A program made the translations under genes and the position numbers. This document shows, in pieces, positions 39,550-49,100 of a DNA stretch of 61,208 nucleotides (its first letter is position 1; each line of letters begins with the position of its first letter). Source of the DNA: Bacteroidaceae bacterium (lineage in GTDB: Bacteria > Bacteroidota > Bacteroidia > Bacteroidales > Bacteroidaceae); assembly GCA_017555585.1 (NCBI GenBank), contig JAFZGA010000001.1:1-61208 (forward strand), in the 5' to 3' direction. The notes beneath the pieces were generated by a model. That model was given only the letters and a program-made list of their open reading frames with translations, had not been told where the DNA came from and ran no database searches.

Positions 39550-40407
39550 ATGAAAGAAAAAACAATACATATAACAGCAAATTCAGGCCTCGTTCTCGAA
39601 GGTGGCGGAATGCGTGGCATCTTCACCAACGGTGTACTCGACTATTTCATGGATAAGAGAATTAGCTTCCCGTATATCATTGGAGTAAGTGCCGGAGCAT
39701 GCAATGCCTTGTCCTATTTGTCCAACCAGCGCGGACGTGCCAAATATATAAATACAGACCTTCTGGAAGAGCGTAACTATATAGGGCTCAAATTCCTTCT
39801 GACCAAACGCAACATCATGGATTTCGACCTCTTGTTCCATGAATTGCCCGAGAAGATATACCCTTATGATTACGAGACACTCGCCAAAAGCCCATGCAGG
39901 CTCGAGATAGTAACGACAAGTTGCCGCACTGGAAAGGCATGTTATTTCGAGGAGAAAAATAACCCGAAACGTGTCATTGACCTTGTAAAGGCATCAAGCA
40001 GCCTGCCGTTCGTGTGTCCTATAACAAAGGTCGATGGTGAGCCCATGCTCGACGGTGGCATTGCAAGCTCAATACCGCTCGAACGCGCCATCTCTCAAGG
40101 ATATTACAACAATGTAGTCGTACTTACCCGCAACAGAGGCTACCGCAAACCCACCAAAGGGACAAAAGTTCCGTTCATGTTCTACCGCAAATACCCTATG
40201 GTAAAAGAGGCTATCAGACAGCGCAACATGATATACAACCGCGAGATTGAGCTTGTTGAAAAGCTCGAGGACGAAGGTATGATAACCGTAATACGCCCTG
40301 AAAAGCCCATTGAGGTAGGGCGCATGGAACGCGATACCAAGAAGTTGCTTGCACTGTACGAAGAGGGTTACAACCTCGCATCAAAAATTGAGTTCAAGAT
40401 CCATTGA
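39550..40407 (+). CDS. Patatin-like phospholipase
   Basis: A 285-aa cytoplasmic serine hydrolase of the RssA/YjjU type. The oxyanion hole is GGGMRG (18-23), the nucleophile is Ser47 in GVSAGA, and the second member of the dyad is Asp168 in MLDGGIASSIP. YjjU-like length and the C-terminal KLEDEGMITVIRPEKPIEVGRMERD match the group. It likely hydrolyses acyl esters of lipids. Its 3' end overlaps a terminator hairpin of the opposing Dus gene. Confidence 0.9.
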   Translation: MKEKTIHITANSGLVLEGGGMRGIFTNGVLDYFMDKRISFPYIIGVSAGACNALSYLSNQRGRAKYINTDLLEERNYIGLKFLLTKRNIMDFDLLFHELPEKIYPYDYETLAKSPCRLEIVTTSCRTGKACYFEEKNNPKRVIDLVKASSSLPFVCPITKVDGEPMLDGGIASSIPLERAISQGYYNNVVVLTRNRGYRKPTKGTKVPFMFYRKYPMVKEAIRQRNMIYNREIELVEKLEDEGMITVIRPEKPIEVGRMERDTKKLLALYEEGYNLASKIEFKIH

Positions 40408-40424
40408 TTGGATTTTGAACTCAA
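40388..40424 (-). terminator. Terminator of the Dus gene inside patatin 3' end
   Basis: TTGAGTTCAAGATCCA pairs with TGGATTTTGAACTCAA over 16 bases with one mismatch. On the minus strand it is preceded by A-rich and followed by TTTTTGA. The left arm lies within the last codons of patatin, so coding and termination signals share the same bases. Confidence 0.65.
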
Positions 40425-40456
40425 AAAAAATATCACCCGTGCAGGCCTGTCATGTA

Positions 40457-41386
40457 TCAATAGTTCGCTAGACCCTCGTTGACGGCATGCATATATTTAT
40501 CGATTGTAGTTGCCTTAAGAATAGCCTTTTTATCACGTTTCAGCATATCGGGCAACAGATATTCCCAATACGGCTTTAACTTACTGAGGTATTGAGTGTT
40601 ACCTTGTAGGCGTTGAGCCATTACATCATGCATCTTGTCGTGCATTTCACGTACCATTTCAGCACGCTCACTGCCGGTTGTCTCCTTGCCTGTCGCATAC
40701 TCGATACCAAGTGCCGGATTGGCAAGCAAACCACGGCCGAGCATTACACCTTTGAGCTTAGGAAACTCATTTTCCACACGCTGTATATCATGCAACGTAA
40801 GAAGGTCACCATTATATACAACAGGGTGTTGGCAGGCATTGTAGAACTCGGCAAAAGCATCAATATCAACAGGTTTCTTATATTGCTCGATACCCAGGCG
40901 AGGATGCATTGTGACATGGGATAGGGGAGTGGCGTTTATCATTTCCATAAGCGCATGCCATTCATTCTTCTCCTGCCAACCCAAGCGCATTTTTATGGAA
41001 AAGAGAATATCATCATTACGCTTTACCTCATCCAATATGCCGGCAACAAGGTCGGGATGCGGAAGAATGCCTGCACCATGTTTCTTCCTTGCCTGTAAAG
41101 GGAAAGAACAACCCATATTTATATCCACACACTTGTAGCCCTCGTTTCTTATAAGTTCAAGCAATGGACGCATCTCATCTGGAGTTGCCGCAATGATCTG
41201 TGGTACAAGGTTTTCAACAGTGTTGTTCTTGCGTTCGACATCGCGTATATCCTTGCTGCGTATCTCGCCATGCTCATAGCGCAAAAAAGGTGTATAATAA
41301 CCGTCAATGCTACCGAAAACCTGGTTGTGTACATTACGCCACACAGCCTCGGTAAATCCTTGAAGAGGAGCTGAATATATTTTCAT
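40457..41386 (-). CDS. tRNA-dihydrouridine synthase
   Basis: A 309-aa flavoenzyme of the Dus family that reduces uridines in the tRNA D-loop. FMN-binding barrel from MKIYSAPLQGFTEAVWRNV; catalytic Cys93 in DINMGCSFPLQARKKHGAGIL; VTMHPRLGIEQYKKPVD with the conserved His. The C-terminal helical domain is present. Whether it is DusA-, B- or C-like cannot be settled from this reading. Confidence 0.93.
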   Translation of the reverse strand: MKIYSAPLQGFTEAVWRNVHNQVFGSIDGYYTPFLRYEHGEIRSKDIRDVERKNNTVENLVPQIIAATPDEMRPLLELIRNEGYKCVDINMGCSFPLQARKKHGAGILPHPDLVAGILDEVKRNDDILFSIKMRLGWQEKNEWHALMEMINATPLSHVTMHPRLGIEQYKKPVDIDAFAEFYNACQHPVVYNGDLLTLHDIQRVENEFPKLKGVMLGRGLLANPALGIEYATGKETTGSERAEMVREMHDKMHDVMAQRLQGNTQYLSKLKPYWEYLLPDMLKRDKKAILKATTIDKYMHAVNEGLANY

Positions 41387-41457
41387 GATTCAAAAGTTTC
41401 CATTAGCGAATATACGCTTTTTTTGCAACAACATAGCCTGCAAATAAATAAAAAGTA

Positions 41458-41484
41458 TATATTTGCAATAGATATTTGCAATAG
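41458..41484 (+). promoter_or_regulatory. Tandem promoter-like repeat
   Basis: ATATTTGCAATAG occurs twice head to tail (41459-41471 and 41472-41484). The first copy forms an exact TATATTTG -7 box. Start codon of the next gene is 29 bases on. Confidence 0.5.
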
Positions 41485-41512
41485 AGATGAATATGAAATA
41501 AAGTGAACAACT

Positions 41513-42106
41513 ATGAAAAAGACATTGAATTCATTCATTGATTTAATTTTGACTCTCATTGTTTGTATACCATTCTTTTATCTGTTCGAATGGATAGGCT
41601 ACAGGAGAGATTGGTTGGATATACTGCTTACAGGAGCTGCTTCATCGGTCGTTTTCATTGCCGCAACAATACTTTTAAAACGCCTGAAAGGCTGTTCTAT
41701 AATAAAGGAGATTGTCAAGGGAGCTGCAACAATAGTCACAAGTACAACCCTCATTTATGCTGGATTTACTCTTTTGGAGTATATATTCCCTATGAGTAAA
41801 GATAACGGATTCACAGGAAACTGGGTACAGTGGTTATGCATGAGTTTCTCATTGACCATCTTTTTTTATTTCCAAGAGAAACGCAAAGAGCAAAGAAAAA
41901 AGAACGAGAATAACCTTGTTGTAGTAGCAGAATGCTCTGATAACAGTGAAGCAGAAACTATACGCAAAACATTGGAAAGCAACGACATTAAAGCAATGAG
42001 CGTAGAAAAGGAAAATCCCATGTACATAAAAAACGCCAACAAGGCAACAGTACAAGTACAAGTCTTGAACAAAGACCTGCAAAAAGCAAAGGAACTGATA
42101 AAGTAA
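41513..42106 (+). CDS. Membrane protein with DUF2007-like domain
   Basis: A 197-aa protein. Four hydrophobic helices occupy about residues 8-125, with a basic linker (KRKEQRKKNENN). The C-terminal 65 residues (NLVVVAECSDNSEAETIRKTLESNDIKAMSVEK to LQKAKELIK) match the DUF2007 putative signal-transducing fold, which is usually a separate small protein. The fusion puts that domain on the cytoplasmic face of the membrane. Function unknown. Confidence 0.75.
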   Translation: MKKTLNSFIDLILTLIVCIPFFYLFEWIGYRRDWLDILLTGAASSVVFIAATILLKRLKGCSIIKEIVKGAATIVTSTTLIYAGFTLLEYIFPMSKDNGFTGNWVQWLCMSFSLTIFFYFQEKRKEQRKKNENNLVVVAECSDNSEAETIRKTLESNDIKAMSVEKENPMYIKNANKATVQVQVLNKDLQKAKELIK

Positions 42107-42126
42107 AACTTCAATAAAGAGTGATA

Positions 42127-42161
42127 AAACAAGCTACATTTTGGTGTAGCTTGTTTTTTAT
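42127..42161 (+). terminator. Terminator of the DUF2007-like gene
   Basis: ACAAGCTACA and TGTAGCTTGT form a perfect 10-bp stem followed by TTTTTT. Confidence 0.85.
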
Positions 42162-42185
42162 ACATAAAACCGCACAGTATTCTAA

Positions 42186-42590
42186 GAATCCTCAAAAATC
42201 AAGAAATCCGGTCAAATATACACATCATGCGCAAATTTCAAAATCATATTAAACATAAGACGAGTATTTATGTTTAAATCCGCAGTTTTCCCAAAAATCC
42301 TTAGAATTTCAAATTTCCGTACAAATTCCCAGATAGTGCACAATTTTCAAAATCATATTAAACATAAGACAAGTATTTATGTTTAAGTGCACAATTAAAT
42401 GAATCCTCAAAAATCAAGAAATCCGGTCAAATATACAGATAGTGCGCGAATTTCAAAATCATATTAAACATAAGACGAGTATTTATGTTTAAATCCGCAG
42501 TTTTCCCAAAAATCCTTAGAATTTCAAATTTCCGTACAAATTCCCAGATAGTGCACAATTTTTAAAATCATATTAAACATAATATTCATT
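42186..42590. repeat. 215-bp tandem repeat built from ~107-bp subunits
   Basis: The unit beginning GAATCCTCAAAAATC at 42186 recurs at 42401, a period of exactly 215 bases, with few differences; the second copy is truncated near 42585. Each unit is itself two diverged subunits, starting near 42186 and 42294, both leading into TCAAAATCATATTAAACATAA. The first three subunits end in the hairpin AAACATAA-N9-TTATGTTT; the fourth has only the left arm. No reading frame spans it. The repeats are contiguous, without unique spacers, so this is not a CRISPR array. It fills the space before the aminotransferase promoter. Confidence 0.9.
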
Positions 42591-42752
42591 ATCATTCAAA
42601 AGTGATATAGAATCCGGGTAGTGCGATTATCAGTTATTTTATTGATATGAATCTCGCCAATTAGCTCGTGATCAGAACATTTGTTTCTGCCATATAATAA
42701 GATTAGTCCAAGGTTTGTAGTTATACCTTATTTATTATTGGAGGAAAAATTA

Positions 42753-42760
42753 TATCTTTG
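42753..42760 (+). promoter_or_regulatory. -7 box of the aminotransferase gene
   Basis: TATCTTTG, an exact TAnnTTTG match, lies 41 bases before the start codon and just after the tandem repeats. Confidence 0.55.
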
Positions 42761-42801
42761 CAAAGTTTTGCGAGTTGTAAATAATAAAAACAATAAATAT
42801 T

Positions 42802-44004
42802 ATGCCTAATCTTTCAGAAAGAGCCATTCTTATGCCTTCGTCGCCAATACGCAAATTGGCTCCGTTTGCTAATGCAGCTAAGGAACGTGGCTTGAAAGTT
42901 TATCACTTGAACATCGGACAGCCAGATTTGGATTCTCCTCAGATAGCTATCGATGCAATAAAGAAATTCGACAAAAAGATTCTTGAATATAGTCCAAGCG
43001 ACGGTTTTCTTTCATTACGTAAAAAACTTGTCGAATATTACGACCAATATCAGATCAAACTGACCCCTGAAGATATCATAGTAACATCAGGAGGTTCTGA
43101 GGCTGTGCTTTTTGCATTCCTCACTTGCCTTAATCCCGGTGATGAAATTATTGTTCCGGAACCGGCATATGCCAACTACATGGCGTTTGCGATATCAGCT
43201 GGTGCTGTTATCCGTCCAATACGCTCAACTATTGACGAGTCATTCGCATTGCCTCCAATGGAACGTTTCGAGGAACTTATCAATGAACGTACACGCGGTA
43301 TTCTCATCTGCAACCCTAATAACCCAACAGGTTATCTATACACACGTAATGAGATGAACCGCATACGCGACCTTGTGAAGAAACATAACCTGTTCCTTTT
43401 CTCGGATGAGGTTTATCGTGAGTTCATATATACTGGTTCACCATACATTTCAGCATGTCACCTCGAAGGAATTGAGGACAATGTTGTACTAATTGACTCT
43501 GTATCAAAACGTTATTCAGAATGTGGTATCAGAATTGGTGCTTTGATAACAAAGAATGTTGCTGTACGTCAGGCTGTTATGAAGTTCTGTCAGGCACGTT
43601 TGAGCCCCCCATTGCTTGGCCAGGTTGTTGCAGAGGCTTCAATTGATGCACCACGCTCGTATGCCATAAACACTTACGAACAGTATATCGAGAGACGCAA
43701 CTGCCTTGTAGATGAACTGAACAAATTGCCTGGAGTATACTCCCCTATCCCAATGGGTGCCTTCTACACTGTTGCACGCCTGCCAATTGATGACAGCGAC
43801 AAATTCTGTGAATGGTGTCTGACCGATTTTGAGTATGAAGGAGAAACAATCATGATGGCTCCTGCATCAGGATTCTACAGTGAGGAAGGATACGGAAAAA
43901 ATGAGGTACGTATAGCATATGCCATCGACAAGGCCGATCTGAAACGTGCAATATTCCTTTTGGGAAAGGCTCTCGAACAATACCCTGGACGTATAGAAAT
44001 ATAA
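42802..44004 (+). CDS. PLP-dependent aminotransferase (class I/II)
   Basis: A 400-aa enzyme with the fold-type I features of AspC/AlaT-like aminotransferases: NIGQPDLDSP near residue 37, TSGGSEA (95-101) for cofactor phosphate, ICNPNNPTG (169-177), SDEVYREF (201-208), and the PLP lysine Lys236 in DSVSKRYSECGIRIG. The C-terminal EVRIAYAIDK holds the substrate-carboxylate Arg. Amino-acid specificity cannot be assigned. Confidence 0.92.
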   Translation: MPNLSERAILMPSSPIRKLAPFANAAKERGLKVYHLNIGQPDLDSPQIAIDAIKKFDKKILEYSPSDGFLSLRKKLVEYYDQYQIKLTPEDIIVTSGGSEAVLFAFLTCLNPGDEIIVPEPAYANYMAFAISAGAVIRPIRSTIDESFALPPMERFEELINERTRGILICNPNNPTGYLYTRNEMNRIRDLVKKHNLFLFSDEVYREFIYTGSPYISACHLEGIEDNVVLIDSVSKRYSECGIRIGALITKNVAVRQAVMKFCQARLSPPLLGQVVAEASIDAPRSYAINTYEQYIERRNCLVDELNKLPGVYSPIPMGAFYTVARLPIDDSDKFCEWCLTDFEYEGETIMMAPASGFYSEEGYGKNEVRIAYAIDKADLKRAIFLLGKALEQYPGRIEI

Positions 44005-44049
44005 ATAGGCTTTGGATATCCCATAGCTTGATATGCCGATATAATTATA

Positions 44050-44084
44050 AAAAAATCTGTAATCTTGCGATTACAGATTTTTTT
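44050..44084. terminator. Bidirectional terminator aminotransferase / TPR gene
   Basis: AAAAAATCTGTAATC and GATTACAGATTTTTT form a 15-bp stem with a 4-base loop and A/T tails on both sides. Confidence 0.9.
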
Positions 44085-44101
44085 GTTGGTATTTCATTGA
44101 A

Positions 44102-45373
44102 TCAATATCCCAAAGATTTCTCCAATGCTTCCATTTCCTTGAGTTTGTCTGTCATGTTCAAGTTGTAATAACAGTTTGTCAAGTTTGCAAGCCACAAATC
44201 GTATTTGTCAGGCTGTGTTTCACGTAGTCTTTCAAGAAGTGGAAGTGCTTTCTTGTAATAACCGTTAAGGATTTCCTTATCCTTTGCAAGTTTCTTCTTG
44301 TCAGTTACCTTAACCGATGACTGTGCTGCAGAATACTCCTGAGCCTTGTAAAGGTAGCAACGACTCAAGTTATTGAGGGCCGATTCATAGTTAGGATCAA
44401 TGAGAAGTGTCTTCTCGTACCATTCGATAGCAGCATCAACCTCAAGCTTCTGGTGTGCAATGTAACCTTTCAAATATACAAAGAATGGGTTTGATGTATC
44501 AGAAGCGATAAGCTCGTCAGCAAGAGCATTCAACTTGTCGTTTTCGTTTCTGTTGTCATAGTACTGTATCAATGACTGATAGAAATATGCATCGTCAGGA
44601 TACAATTTTGCACCCTCCATACAGTCGTTGAGCCATGTAGCTGTGTCACCGAGTTCAAGGTGTGCTACCGCCTTGTAACGGAAAGCCGAAGGTGCCATCT
44701 GAGGATTGAGCATAGCCAAATCAACATGTGACAAAACCTTCTCATAATCCTTCATCTGCATTCCGCTCAAAGACATGTTGTATGCAGCAACAGGAACATT
44801 GACTGTATCCTTTGGCATCATGCCGGCATCAGCCAACTTGTTTGATGCATCAATGAACATCTTGAAGAGATCATATGACTTGGCATAATCCTCATTTCCA
44901 TAGAAGTATGCACCGGCATTGTAGAACTGTCCGAACTCCTGTGCGTATGTAGCAATTATAAACTCTGAATATTTAGGTTTGATTTTACCTTTTGCGTCAG
45001 GAGCATTATCGTACTTCTCGCAATTTACAAGTTCGTGGCCCAAATCATATGTATAGTTGTACATCTGCGCCTCATTGAAAGAGTCACCTTCGGCACGCTT
45101 ACGGTTTTCTGCATCAATGGTAGCCTTCTTTGCGCTTACGCTTACATACCATACAAACGGATCGGTATTTACCAATGGATTTGAAATAACCTGCTTCATT
45201 GCATTTACAGCACCTACAGGATCGGCCTGCATGTTGATTTCAGCATCCTTTGCAATGTTGAGAAGAGCTTTGATCTCCTTCTTTTGCTGTTTGAGTTCCT
45301 CCTTTGAAAGTTCCTGACCGAAAGCAAATGTTGCGGCAAGAACAAAAGCGATTGACATTACTAATTTTTTCAT
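44102..45373 (-). CDS. Exported tetratricopeptide-repeat protein
   Basis: A 423-aa protein with signal peptide MKKLVMSIAFVLAATFAFGQ. The mature part is alpha-helical with several TPR units (AGAYFYGNEDYAKSYDLFKMF; LKGYIAHQKLEVDAAIEWYEKTLLIDPNYESALNNLSRCYLYKAQ). It probably scaffolds protein contacts in the periplasm. It follows gyrA by 23 bases on the same strand, so it is likely cotranscribed with it, an arrangement I recall from other Bacteroidales. Confidence 0.88.
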   Translation of the reverse strand: MKKLVMSIAFVLAATFAFGQELSKEELKQQKKEIKALLNIAKDAEINMQADPVGAVNAMKQVISNPLVNTDPFVWYVSVSAKKATIDAENRKRAEGDSFNEAQMYNYTYDLGHELVNCEKYDNAPDAKGKIKPKYSEFIIATYAQEFGQFYNAGAYFYGNEDYAKSYDLFKMFIDASNKLADAGMMPKDTVNVPVAAYNMSLSGMQMKDYEKVLSHVDLAMLNPQMAPSAFRYKAVAHLELGDTATWLNDCMEGAKLYPDDAYFYQSLIQYYDNRNENDKLNALADELIASDTSNPFFVYLKGYIAHQKLEVDAAIEWYEKTLLIDPNYESALNNLSRCYLYKAQEYSAAQSSVKVTDKKKLAKDKEILNGYYKKALPLLERLRETQPDKYDLWLANLTNCYYNLNMTDKLKEMEALEKSLGY

Positions 45374-45396
45374 ATTAAAAAAGGTTTAGTTATTGG

Positions 45397-47925
45397 TTAT
45401 TCATTGTTTTGGGTTTCGTTGTTTTCATCTACTACGACATCGGTTTCAACACCTTCTACAGGCTGTATATCCTCCTCTGTATCACGGCTTACCTTACATA
45501 CAGAACCAATGCAATCATTCTTCTTGCCAAGGTTGATGATACGTACACCTTGTGTTGCACGGCCCTGAACAGGTATCTGATCAACCGAAGTACGGATTGT
45601 AATACCCGACTTATTGATGATCATAAGGTCGTTCTCGTCGTTTACATCCATGATTGCAACAAGAGCTCCAGTCTTTTCAGTCACCTGGAGTGTCTTGACA
45701 CCCTTACAGCCACGGCTTACAGTAGGATATTCCTCTACCTCCGAACGTTTTCCGACACCTTGCTCCGAAAGAACAAGCAAGCTATGCTTAACATCATCGT
45801 TCTTTGGCAATACAACCATGCCTACAACCTCGTCGTTCTCCTCAAGCTCCATACCCTTGACACCGGTAGCTGTACGTCCCATTGCACGTACTGTACTTTC
45901 GTTGAAACGGACAGCCTTACCGCCACGGTTAGCCAAAATGATATCGCAGTCACCATCGGTCAAAGCTACAGAGATTACACGGTCGTCCTCTCTTATGCTG
46001 ATAGCAATGATACCGTTGGCACGTGGACGTGAATACTGCTCAAGACTTGTCTTCTTGATGATACCGTTCTTAGTACAGAATACGATATTGTGGCTTTCGA
46101 TGAAGTTCTTGTCGGCAAGCGTTGTAACGCGTACAAATGCATTGACTGCATCGTCAGCATCGATATTGAGCAGATTCTGTATAGCACGGCCCTTAGAGTT
46201 CTTGTTGCCCTCGGGAATCTCATATACCTTGAGCCAGTAACACTTTCCACGCTGTGTAAAGAACAGCATTGTATTGTGCATGGTGGCAGTGTAAATATAC
46301 TCTATAAAGTCGCTGTCGCGTGTATCGCTACCCTTAGAACCGACACCACCTCTGTTCTGGCTACGGTACTCTGTAAGAGGAGTACGCTTGATATATCCAA
46401 GATGAGATATAGTAATAACCATCTCATCGTCAGCATAGAAATCCTCTGGATTGAAATCGCTTGAACCGCTGTAATCGATCTTACAACGACGCTCGTCGCC
46501 ATACTTCTCCTTAACCTCGTACAATTCGTCCTTGATGACCTTCTTACAAAGTTCATCATCGGTGAGGATCGCATTGTAATATTCGATCTTACGCATGAGT
46601 TCTTCGTATTCAGCATGCAACTTGTCCTGCTGTATACCTGTAAGCTGACCAAGACGCATTTCCACAATAGCAGCAGCCTGTATATCGCTCAAGCCAAAAC
46701 GCTCCATAAGAGCAACCCTTGCATCTGCAGGCGATTTGGCAGCCTTGATAATACGGACAACCTCATCGATATTGTCAGAAGCAATAATCAAACCCTCAAC
46801 AATGTGAGCGCGCTCCTCAGCCTTGCGTAGCTCATACTTGGTACGACGGATAACGACATCATGACGGTGGTCAACAAAGCATCTGATACAATCCTTGAGT
46901 GAAAGCAACATCGGACGGCCGCCTACAAGAGCAATACAGTTTACACTGAACGATGTCTGTAGCGAACTCATCTTATACAGCTTGTTGAGTATCACATTGG
47001 CATTGGCATCACGTTTAACGTCAATAACGATACGCATACCGGACTGATCCGATTCGTCGTTGATATTTGAAATACCTTCGATCTTCTTTTCGTTTACCAT
47101 CGAAGCTATGTCCTTGATAAGTTCCTCGCGGTTTACGTTATAAGGAATTGCTGTTACGACGATTTTATCATGTGTTCCGGTTTCAATTTCTGCAACGGCA
47201 CGCATGACAACACGACCACGGCCGGTCTCATACGCCTCGCGGACTCCATTAAGACCAAAGATATCACAACCTGTAGGGAAATCTGGAGCTTTCACAAATT
47301 CCATCAGACCGTCGGTATCGATATCAGGATTGTCGATATATGCAAGACAGGCATCAAGCACCTCGTTCAGGTTGTGTGGAGGTATATTTGTTGCCATACC
47401 GACAGCAATACCTGAAGATCCGTTCACAAGAAGGTTAGGAATACGTGTAGGCATAACAGTCGGCTCAACAAACTCGTCGTTGTAGTTGGGCTGGAAATCA
47501 ACTGTCTCCTTATAAAGATCCTGAGCCAATTCTTCACCGATCTTATGCAAACGTGCCTCGGTATAACGCATAGCAGCAGCCGAGTCACCGTCAATAGAAC
47601 CGAAGTTACCCTGGCCGTCAATCAACGGATAACGCATAACCCAATCCTGTGCCATACGCACAAGAGCTCCATAAACCGACGAGTCACCATGTGGGTGGTA
47701 CTTACCGAGCACCTCACCGACTGTACGCGCCGACTTCTTGAATGCCTTGTCCGACGTATTGCCCTGTTCCATCATGGCGTAAAGGATACGACGATGAACA
47801 GGCTTCAATCCATCTCTGATATCGGGTAAGGCACGTGCCACAATTACCGACATAGAGTAGTCAATGTAAGATGTTTTCATCTCGTCTTCTACATTGACTT
47901 TAATAATTCTGTCGTTTTCAATCAT
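45397..47925 (-). CDS. gyrA: DNA gyrase subunit A
   Basis: An 842-aa topoisomerase II subunit that breaks and rejoins DNA to introduce negative supercoils with GyrB. The catalytic Tyr121 is in [11 protein letters not shown]. The breakage domain is standard ([41 protein letters not shown]). The C-terminal beta-pinwheel carries the GyrA box QNRGGVG, which separates gyrase from topoisomerase IV ParC. In the quinolone region, the residue equal to E. coli Ser83 is Ser82, and that equal to Asp87 is Gly86. An acidic tail ends the protein. Confidence 0.97.
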   Translation of the reverse strand: MIENDRIIKVNVEDEMKTSYIDYSMSVIVARALPDIRDGLKPVHRRILYAMMEQGNTSDKAFKKSARTVGEVLGKYHPHGDSSVYGALVRMAQDWVMRYPLIDGQGNFGSIDGDSAAAMRYTEARLHKIGEELAQDLYKETVDFQPNYNDEFVEPTVMPTRIPNLLVNGSSGIAVGMATNIPPHNLNEVLDACLAYIDNPDIDTDGLMEFVKAPDFPTGCDIFGLNGVREAYETGRGRVVMRAVAEIETGTHDKIVVTAIPYNVNREELIKDIASMVNEKKIEGISNINDESDQSGMRIVIDVKRDANANVILNKLYKMSSLQTSFSVNCIALVGGRPMLLSLKDCIRCFVDHRHDVVIRRTKYELRKAEERAHIVEGLIIASDNIDEVVRIIKAAKSPADARVALMERFGLSDIQAAAIVEMRLGQLTGIQQDKLHAEYEELMRKIEYYNAILTDDELCKKVIKDELYEVKEKYGDERRCKIDYSGSSDFNPEDFYADDEMVITISHLGYIKRTPLTEYRSQNRGGVGSKGSDTRDSDFIEYIYTATMHNTMLFFTQRGKCYWLKVYEIPEGNKNSKGRAIQNLLNIDADDAVNAFVRVTTLADKNFIESHNIVFCTKNGIIKKTSLEQYSRPRANGIIAISIREDDRVISVALTDGDCDIILANRGGKAVRFNESTVRAMGRTATGVKGMELEENDEVVGMVVLPKNDDVKHSLLVLSEQGVGKRSEVEEYPTVSRGCKGVKTLQVTEKTGALVAIMDVNDENDLMIINKSGITIRTSVDQIPVQGRATQGVRIINLGKKNDCIGSVCKVSRDTEEDIQPVEGVETDVVVDENNETQNNE

Positions 47926-48314
47926 TTAGTTCAATATTATAAAATTAATGTATTTCAATAGGTCTATATTATATACCTTATTTAATATAAGACTATGCTA
48001 AATTACACAATTTTATCGAAACCAACAAGAGTTTTTAGTTTTATTAAGCCCTACAAGGCCTTTAATTCGCTTTTTAAGAGCAAATACTCTAAAAACGGGT
48101 TTTAAACGGGTTTAAGAGGACTGTTTCAGAAACACAGCTTACCGGCATGAATCTTACAGCTGACATTAAGCGGAAATTCCATGAATATCAAAAGAAGAAC
48201 TTGCATAACACAATTTTTCAGTTTGTTTGCAAATGGTAGATGTGCTATAAAATAAAATCCTTATCTTCGCAGAAGATTTTAGAAACAACAAACAAAAAAA
48301 TAATATACAACATT
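47926..48314. other. Divergent intergenic region gyrA / trmD
   Basis: 389 AT-rich bases. Near 48090-48115 ACGGGTTT occurs twice 10 bases apart. A minus-strand TAATTTAG (47998-48005) is a possible gyrA -7 box. No gene or strong hairpin seen. Confidence 0.4.
48262..48269 (+). promoter_or_regulatory. Candidate -7 box of trmD
   Basis: TATCTTCG, one base from TAnnTTTG, lies 45 bases before the chosen start. The same TATCTTCGC is found upstream of pyrK and ettA. Confidence 0.4.
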
Positions 48315-48992
48315 ATGCGTGTAGATATCATAACGACCTTCCCCGAGATGATGGAGAGCTTCTTCAATTCATCAATTATGGGACGCGCACAGCGCAACGG
48401 CTATGCCGAAATTTGTTTACACAATTTACGAGATTATACAACAGATAAACATCGTAAAACCGACGATTATCCATTCGGTGGCTGTGCCGGATTGGTTATG
48501 AAGATAGAGCCTATTGACAATTGTATAAAACACCTCAAAGCACAAAGAGAGTACGACGAAGTCATTTATACAAGCCCAGACGGGCAGGTTTTTGACCAAC
48601 CGATGGCAAATTCTCTCTCCATGAAGCAGAATTTGATATTTTTGTGTGGCCATTACAAAGGAATTGACCATAGAATTCGCGAGCACTTGATTACCAAAGA
48701 GATAAGCATTGGAGATTATGTTTTAACGGGTGGCGAATTAGCTGTTGAGGTAATATGCGACGCGGTCATTCGCCTAATTCCCGGGGTAATTTCGGACGAA
48801 ACATCGGCTCTGAGCGACTCTTTCCAGGACAATTTGCTTGCACCGCCTGTATATACCCGCCCTGCAGAGTACAACGGTTGGAAAGTACCAGATGTGCTGC
48901 TCTCGGGCCACGAAGCCAAGATACGCCAATGGGAATTCGAGCAATCGCTCGAGCGCACCAAACGCCTACGCCCTGACCTATTGGATAAATAA
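48315..48992 (+). CDS. trmD: tRNA (guanine-N1-)-methyltransferase TrmD
   Basis: A 225-aa SPOUT methyltransferase that makes m1G37 in tRNAs and prevents frameshifting. I chose [17 protein letters not shown] as start; the frame runs 25 codons upstream through the promoter box. The knotted SAM site shows [15 protein letters not shown] and [15 protein letters not shown]. Full length and intact. Confidence 0.97.
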   Translation: MRVDIITTFPEMMESFFNSSIMGRAQRNGYAEICLHNLRDYTTDKHRKTDDYPFGGCAGLVMKIEPIDNCIKHLKAQREYDEVIYTSPDGQVFDQPMANSLSMKQNLIFLCGHYKGIDHRIREHLITKEISIGDYVLTGGELAVEVICDAVIRLIPGVISDETSALSDSFQDNLLAPPVYTRPAEYNGWKVPDVLLSGHEAKIRQWEFEQSLERTKRLRPDLLDK

Positions 48993-49049
48993 GAAAATAT
49001 TTTACATATACAAATGTATATACAAATGTAACACGATATAACACACACA

Positions 49050-49080
49050 AAAAAATGATGGCATTGCCATCATTTTTTTG
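49050..49080. terminator. Bidirectional terminator trmD / pyrD
   Basis: AAAAAATGATGGC and GCCATCATTTTTT form a 13-bp stem with a 3-base loop between convergent genes. Just upstream, ATACAAATGT occurs twice (49008-49029). Confidence 0.9.
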
Positions 49081-49100
49081 TATATATTATTGTAATGCAA

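Noticed and set aside
42186-42590. Possible CRISPR array
   Set aside because: Repeats are contiguous 215-bp units with no unique spacers and no cas genes nearby.
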